Source of the DNA: UBA2277 sp035477615
Lineage (GTDB): Bacteria; Patescibacteriota; Microgenomatia; UBA1400; MFAQ01
Direction: 5' to 3'
Assembly: GCA_035477615.1 (NCBI GenBank)
Contig: DATIKJ010000042.1
Span: 1-14,447, forward strand
DNA: 14,447 bases
The number at the start of each line of letters is the position of its first letter. Position 1 is the stretch's first letter. The notes below the pieces were generated by a model. The model was given only the letters and a program-made list of their open reading frames with translations, was not told the origin of the DNA and searched no databases. The position numbers and the translations under genes were made by a program. Positions 11,243-14,447 of this stretch are shown in pieces.

Positions 11243-12457
11243 TCATAACTCCGTCATCCCTAGCTCTTCCGGCAGTCGCACACTTTCTGGCACTACTACA
11301 AACATCAATCTATTTTCATAAACATATTTTTTACTGCCATCTGGTAAAGTGTCCATTCTGTCATCCCACCATCTATTTAAAAAGTCTTGTACTTCTACAA
11401 ATCTATCTTCTTTTGCAAAATTACCATAAGGATCGGTAATCCTTACGTTATCATTCGCCCTGTCTACATCCACAACCACACTGTAATGACCTGCGTCCCC
11501 TTTACAAATATGATTCGGATCATTTTCTTCGAGTGGATCTGACGAAATCTCTAGATCTTCTTTTTCATAGTCATTACTTTCAAAAATTCCTTGCCAGTCC
11601 ATTCCTACCGGATAGTTGTACACCCGCACCATTTTTTCGACATCGGCCAAACTTGAGTCTCTCTTCGCCCACAAACGTTTCTCAGGGTAAAGATTGCGTA
11701 CTGCCAACCCTAACATCTCAATAGACATACCGTGCTGGACTACATGCTCCTTGGTCGATGCCGCACTCACAATCTGCTCTTGATCAGCTTCTATACCATA
11801 ATGTTGCAATAAGACAGCTAGTGTTGCCGGAGCGCAGTATGAGTTGTTTAATTGACACACTCTCTCCATCTTTCCAGCTAAACCCCTTTCCATTGTCCTT
11901 ACCATATCAATTCCCCTTGCCCAAATGGAGGTTTTTGCTCTATCCATACCACCAATTAATTTAAATCCTGCTTTTTCGACTACCTTAATTGACGGTATAT
12001 TTGCTCTCTCGATATCAGCCAAGATCATTAAACCAGGAACCATCCAAGGTTTCTTCTCATTCAAATACTCATAAACGTAGTTGCAGACTACCTCAATTGC
12101 CGGTGAAATCAAGCCCCGTGGTGCCCCTGGCCGCCTGGCATAACTAATCTCGAGAGACCCTTCTTGAATTTTAGATGGATAAACAAATACAAAGCCATGT
12201 ACTCTGTTTTCTCCTAAATTCTCACTTCTAATATCAGCAATAGCAAACAAAAAATTGTTATTTTCTCCTTTGTTATCCATCCAGCGTCTGTAGTTGGAAA
12301 AAGTCAAACCATCCACATCATCCATCCAGCGCTGTACATCAGGACTCTCAATAATCAAAACTAAGTCACGCAAATCATGACTATTATCACACTCAAAAAA
12401 ACGCACCTCATAATTATTGCCATCTTTTGAAAAGCACCATTTACCGCGATTCTCCAT
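11243..12457 (-). CDS. GNAT acyltransferase fused to a C39-like cysteine peptidase
   Basis: 404 aa from ATG 12457; a TTG one codon earlier is possible, but the -10 (TGGTAAAAT) lies exactly 6 nt before the ATG. Residues about 15-195 form a GNAT domain: HGFVFVY 87-93, SLEISYARRPGAPRG 101-115, and LADIERANIPSIKVVEKAGF, the typical end of the fold. Residues about 198-395 are a papain-like C39-type peptidase: Q202 and catalytic C208 (QLNNSYCAPATL), H324 (GHYSVVVD) and D342 (ITDPYG). No transporter or membrane part, unlike bacteriocin-exporting C39 proteins. The GNAT half is a clear paralogue of the 13672-14343 protein. Fusions of this kind are known beside RimK-type ATP-grasp ligases in other bacteria; here the neighbour is a D-Ala-D-Ala-ligase-type ATP-grasp. 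Substrate unknown; acting on peptides or amide conjugates is inferred. Confidence 0.88.
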   Translation of the reverse strand: MENRGKWCFSKDGNNYEVRFFECDNSHDLRDLVLIIESPDVQRWMDDVDGLTFSNYRRWMDNKGENNNFLFAIADIRSENLGENRVHGFVFVYPSKIQEGSLEISYARRPGAPRGLISPAIEVVCNYVYEYLNEKKPWMVPGLMILADIERANIPSIKVVEKAGFKLIGGMDRAKTSIWARGIDMVRTMERGLAGKMERVCQLNNSYCAPATLAVLLQHYGIEADQEQIVSAASTKEHVVQHGMSIEMLGLAVRNLYPEKRLWAKRDSSLADVEKMVRVYNYPVGMDWQGIFESNDYEKEDLEISSDPLEENDPNHICKGDAGHYSVVVDVDRANDNVRITDPYGNFAKEDRFVEVQDFLNRWWDDRMDTLPDGSKKYVYENRLMFVVVPESVRLPEELGMTEL

Positions 12458-12463
12458 CAAGTG

Positions 12464-12472
12464 ATTTTACCA
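12464..12472 (-). promoter_or_regulatory. Extended -10 of the GNAT-peptidase gene (leaderless)
   Basis: TGGTAAAAT on the - strand, 6 nt before ATG 12457, located in the 21-nt gap after the ATP-grasp gene. It provides an internal promoter in the cluster. Confidence 0.55.
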
Positions 12473-12481
12473 AATCTTCCT

Positions 12482-13639
12482 CTAAAGTGTTCTCGCGTAT
12501 TTGGAAAGCAAACTCGCCAAAACCTCATCGAAACTTACTCCGTGCAAGGCCAAAACCTCAGTAAATGGCAAACCCATGTCTGGACCAAAGGCTGTATTGG
12601 GATTGGAGTCGGTGAAGTAGGGAATATTTGTCTCTGAATCTACCCGCACATCAAACTTGGCATAGTCTTTGTGTTGTAACCCACGGAAAGCACGAATAGC
12701 AAGCTGTGATATCTTGCTGGCTAAAGGTTCTTCCACACTTTTGTAGGTGTAGGCGTGTAGATCATCATAAGACTCAAAACTAGTGAAATAGTGCTTCCCA
12801 TCCGCTTTTTTACGAAACACCTTCTGTCCCATAAACACAAACTTCTTTGCCCCATCATCAAACACCACCACTGTAACCTCAGGTCCATCGATAAACTGTT
12901 CCACAATTACCGGCAATTTATACGTCGACACCATTTTGTTCACTTTCTTCTGAGCATCCTTGATGGTCTCTTTGACCGCCTTGTTATCAATGCCTACACT
13001 TCCCCCACTCTCATTGAGCTTCACAATCAAAGGCAGTCCTAGATCCTCATGCACAGCTGTGTTAGCTCTGCGGATAAACTGAAAAGCAGGGGTAGGAATA
13101 CCATAAGCCATTAAAAGTCTCTTAGTAAGATTACGATTATTTCCGATCACCATCCCTTCCATGCCTGCTCCAGTATAAGGCAGGTTGGATAGCTCCAAAG
13201 CTGCAGGCACTGACGTCTGCAAGCGGTCCTTACCTTTTAAGGTATCCACTAAATTCAAAACTAATGAAGGTTTATCAACCAATAAATTTGTTAAAAAATA
13301 CGGATCTCCAGGTAAGGTCTTTACCTGAATTCCCATTTTTTCGATCCTTTGTGCCACTTCTTTGGATCTCTCTTCAACTTCTACTTCTGCTTCATAAGCT
13401 TCCTGTGTAGGAAACATATCCCGCTCTACATGAGAATAAGCTACAATCACCAGCCCCAACTTCTTCAAAGCGTCTTTATCCACCCTAAGCTTGGGTTTTT
13501 TATGTGTTTTAGGTACTACTGACTCTTGTTTTTCTTGAGATACTACCTCGCTTTCTTGATCGACTTTGTCGACATCTTGTTGTTTCTTTTTATTTATTCC
13601 CAACAAATCTTTTATTCCAATCATATTCCAGCTTAACAT
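12482..13639 (-). CDS. ATP-grasp ligase, D-Ala-D-Ala ligase-like
   Basis: 385 aa. ATP-grasp ligases activate a carboxylate as acyl-phosphate and join it to an amine. A Lys/Glu/Gln-rich, probably disordered N-terminal extension (1-55) precedes a Ddl-like fold: pre-ATP-grasp domain with LVIVAYSH (63-70), LNLVDTLKGKDRLQTSVPA (128-146) and PYTGAGMEGM (154-163); central IVKLNESGGSVGI (205-217); VIVEQFIDGPEVTVVVF (244-260); and the catalytic metal site AKFDVRVD (327-334) with FTDSNPN (342-348). The usual metal-binding Glu of E-x-N is Asp (D344-S-N346). Whether it makes D-Ala-D-Ala or another amide is open: the flanking GNAT and GNAT-peptidase genes argue for a dedicated conjugate rather than cell-wall synthesis. 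It starts 32 nt after the GNAT gene with no clear Shine-Dalgarno; an in-frame ATG at 13624 is an alternative start. Confidence 0.88.
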   Translation of the reverse strand: MLSWNMIGIKDLLGINKKKQQDVDKVDQESEVVSQEKQESVVPKTHKKPKLRVDKDALKKLGLVIVAYSHVERDMFPTQEAYEAEVEVEERSKEVAQRIEKMGIQVKTLPGDPYFLTNLLVDKPSLVLNLVDTLKGKDRLQTSVPAALELSNLPYTGAGMEGMVIGNNRNLTKRLLMAYGIPTPAFQFIRRANTAVHEDLGLPLIVKLNESGGSVGIDNKAVKETIKDAQKKVNKMVSTYKLPVIVEQFIDGPEVTVVVFDDGAKKFVFMGQKVFRKKADGKHYFTSFESYDDLHAYTYKSVEEPLASKISQLAIRAFRGLQHKDYAKFDVRVDSETNIPYFTDSNPNTAFGPDMGLPFTEVLALHGVSFDEVLASLLSKYARTL

Positions 13640-13671
13640 TTTGGGCCGCCATAAATCAACACTTAAATTGT

Positions 13672-14343
13672 CTATCTCTCCAGCTTCTTTCTCTCTTCAA
13701 TCTCCTTTAGCTTTTGGTAGTCCAAAACATACAAAGCGCTCATCTCGGCTGAGTCCTCTTCATAAAAATGCTTACCCCTTCTCTCAAAGCCACAGGCCTC
13801 AACTACCTTCATCGAACCTATATTTGTCTCGTCGATAAAACAAAAAACAAAAACACCTGTCCCTTCCTTGATTTTATCTAGCCTCCTAAGCTCCAAGCAC
13901 GCTTGTCTCACGGCACTGGAAATCTGCCCCCCTGGCGCTGATGGTAACTTTGCAAAGCTAATCTCAAATATCTTACTGTCTCCAATCACGCCTTTCTTGA
14001 TAAGACCAGCCTTCACAATCCGCTCAATAATCTTTCTTTCTTCAGCACCAGCATACAGATAGACAAACCCTTGTACTTGACCAACTTCCTCCGAATCCTC
14101 ACCAAAAATCTCCTTTGTTCCCGACACTGCAAAAAGATAGTATCTTCCGTAGGCTCCCTTCTCGTCTGCCCAGTCAAACATGTCCCTTCTCGACATACTA
14201 GCCACGCTATCCATCCTCTCCTGTACCTCTTTGTGTTGCACAATCTTCCTTAGCCTCACCATGTCCTCCTTGCAGCCTGCATCAAAGAACCTGATGCCTG
14301 CCCTCTCTCCTGGGTACTTTTTTAACTTCTTTTCCTTATTCAT
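13672..14343 (-). CDS. GNAT-family acyltransferase
   Basis: 223 aa from ATG 14343. The frame could be extended to a TTG at 14379, but that codon lies in the -35 hexamer; ATG 14343 lies 6 nt after the -10. A stand-alone GNAT domain paralogous to the N-terminal half of the GNAT-peptidase: GIRFFDAG (16-23) versus EVRFFECD; VQGFVYLYAG (90-99) versus VHGFVFVYPS; FEISFAKLPSAPGGQISSAV (126-145) versus LEISYARRPGAPRGLISPAI; and ETNIGSMKVVEACGFERRGK (172-191) versus the equivalent end of the fold. A basic N-terminus (MNKEKKLKKYPG) and a Lys/Glu-rich C-terminal helix flank it. First gene of the cluster, just before the ATP-grasp. It probably transfers an acyl or aminoacyl group; substrate unknown. Confidence 0.87.
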   Translation of the reverse strand: MNKEKKLKKYPGERAGIRFFDAGCKEDMVRLRKIVQHKEVQERMDSVASMSRRDMFDWADEKGAYGRYYLFAVSGTKEIFGEDSEEVGQVQGFVYLYAGAEERKIIERIVKAGLIKKGVIGDSKIFEISFAKLPSAPGGQISSAVRQACLELRRLDKIKEGTGVFVFCFIDETNIGSMKVVEACGFERRGKHFYEEDSAEMSALYVLDYQKLKEIEERKKLER

Positions 14344-14349
14344 TACCAA

Positions 14350-14379
14350 AGCATAGCAGATATACTTACCTCTTGACAA
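14350..14379 (-). promoter_or_regulatory. Leaderless promoter of the GNAT/ATP-grasp cluster
   Basis: On the - strand: TTGTCA (14379..14374), 18-nt spacer, TATGCT (14355..14350), then 6 nt to ATG 14343. The -35 overlaps that of the divergent + promoter. Confidence 0.6.
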
Positions 14380-14401
14380 TATAGACCTCTTGTGATATTA
14401 T
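14373..14401 (+). promoter_or_regulatory. Very strong outward promoter at the window end
   Basis: Consensus TTGACA (14373-14378), 17-nt spacer, TATTAT (14396-14401) with a TGA extended -10. Transcription should start near 14408. The 40 nt that follow contain no start codon with a Shine-Dalgarno, so the product (mRNA leader or RNA gene) lies beyond the window. Confidence 0.75.
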
Positions 14402-14447
14402 ATAAGACGTACTTTGAGAGAAAAGGCACTGGGCCCAATCCTCATCA

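Noticed and set aside
14402..14447. Start of an rRNA operon or another known RNA after the strong promoter
   Set aside because: The 46 visible bases match no RNA consensus I can identify with confidence.
1..14447. CRISPR array, insertion sequence, integrase or attachment site
   Set aside because: No regularly spaced direct repeats, transposase or recombinase frames, and no tRNA-derived direct repeats were seen.

Overview
The window looks like a compact bacterial genome, most plausibly a Candidate Phyla Radiation (Patescibacteria) member, possibly Microgenomates; this placement is inference. Grounds: many short orphan genes, small single-gene transcription units, a bacterial Elp3 with a Trm9-like methyltransferase next to it, and Pro/Thr-rich membrane-anchored proteins. 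UGA acts as a normal stop (for example at 3735-3737 and 9687-9689), so the UGA=Gly code of Gracilibacteria/Absconditabacteria does not apply. By eye GC is low-to-mid 40s %, and the + strand is C-rich whichever strand is coding.

Layout. 1-153: no gene, hairpins only. 154-1161: a secreted, membrane-anchored protein (-) and a small protein with two RanBP2-type zinc fingers (+), divergently transcribed from promoters sharing one palindromic -35. 1175-3737: elp3 (-), a small membrane ORF (-) with an intrinsic terminator inside its frame, and a Trm9-like methyltransferase (+). Elp3 and Trm9 are the two enzymes that make mcm5U34 in eukaryotic tRNAs. 3768-4946: a long Pro/Thr-rich single-pass membrane protein (+). 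4977-5806: a tRNA block: tRNA-Thr(GGU), tRNA-Tyr(GUA) and a 65-aa gene on the - strand, then tRNA-Thr(UGU) and rpmG on the + strand. 5954-6454: dCMP deaminase. 6572-8057: three tandem paralogues of an unrecognised family, each with its own promoter, Shine-Dalgarno sequence and terminator, starting with TTG, GTG and ATG respectively. 8113-8183: tRNA-Trp. 8274-9268: Nudix hydrolase and a four-helix membrane protein (-). 9390-10111: an ATGA-coupled pair of unknowns (+). 10228-11025: histidine-phosphatase/phosphoglycerate-mutase family enzyme (+). 11036-14343: a four-gene - strand cluster: GNAT acyltransferase, D-Ala-D-Ala-ligase-type ATP-grasp, a GNAT fused to a C39-like cysteine peptidase, and a 56-aa CxxCxxC protein. 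The end of the window holds a very strong outward (+) promoter whose gene lies beyond it.

Two themes stand out. The 11036-14343 cluster joins an amide/peptide-bond-forming ATP-grasp, two paralogous GNATs and a papain-like peptidase; this looks like a small peptide-conjugate synthesis or modification system and is the best candidate for something undescribed. Second, initiation signals fall into two classes: about eight genes have a -10 hexamer only 5-7 nt before the start codon, implying leaderless mRNAs, while most others have a clear leader and Shine-Dalgarno sequence. This criterion also resolves several start codons.
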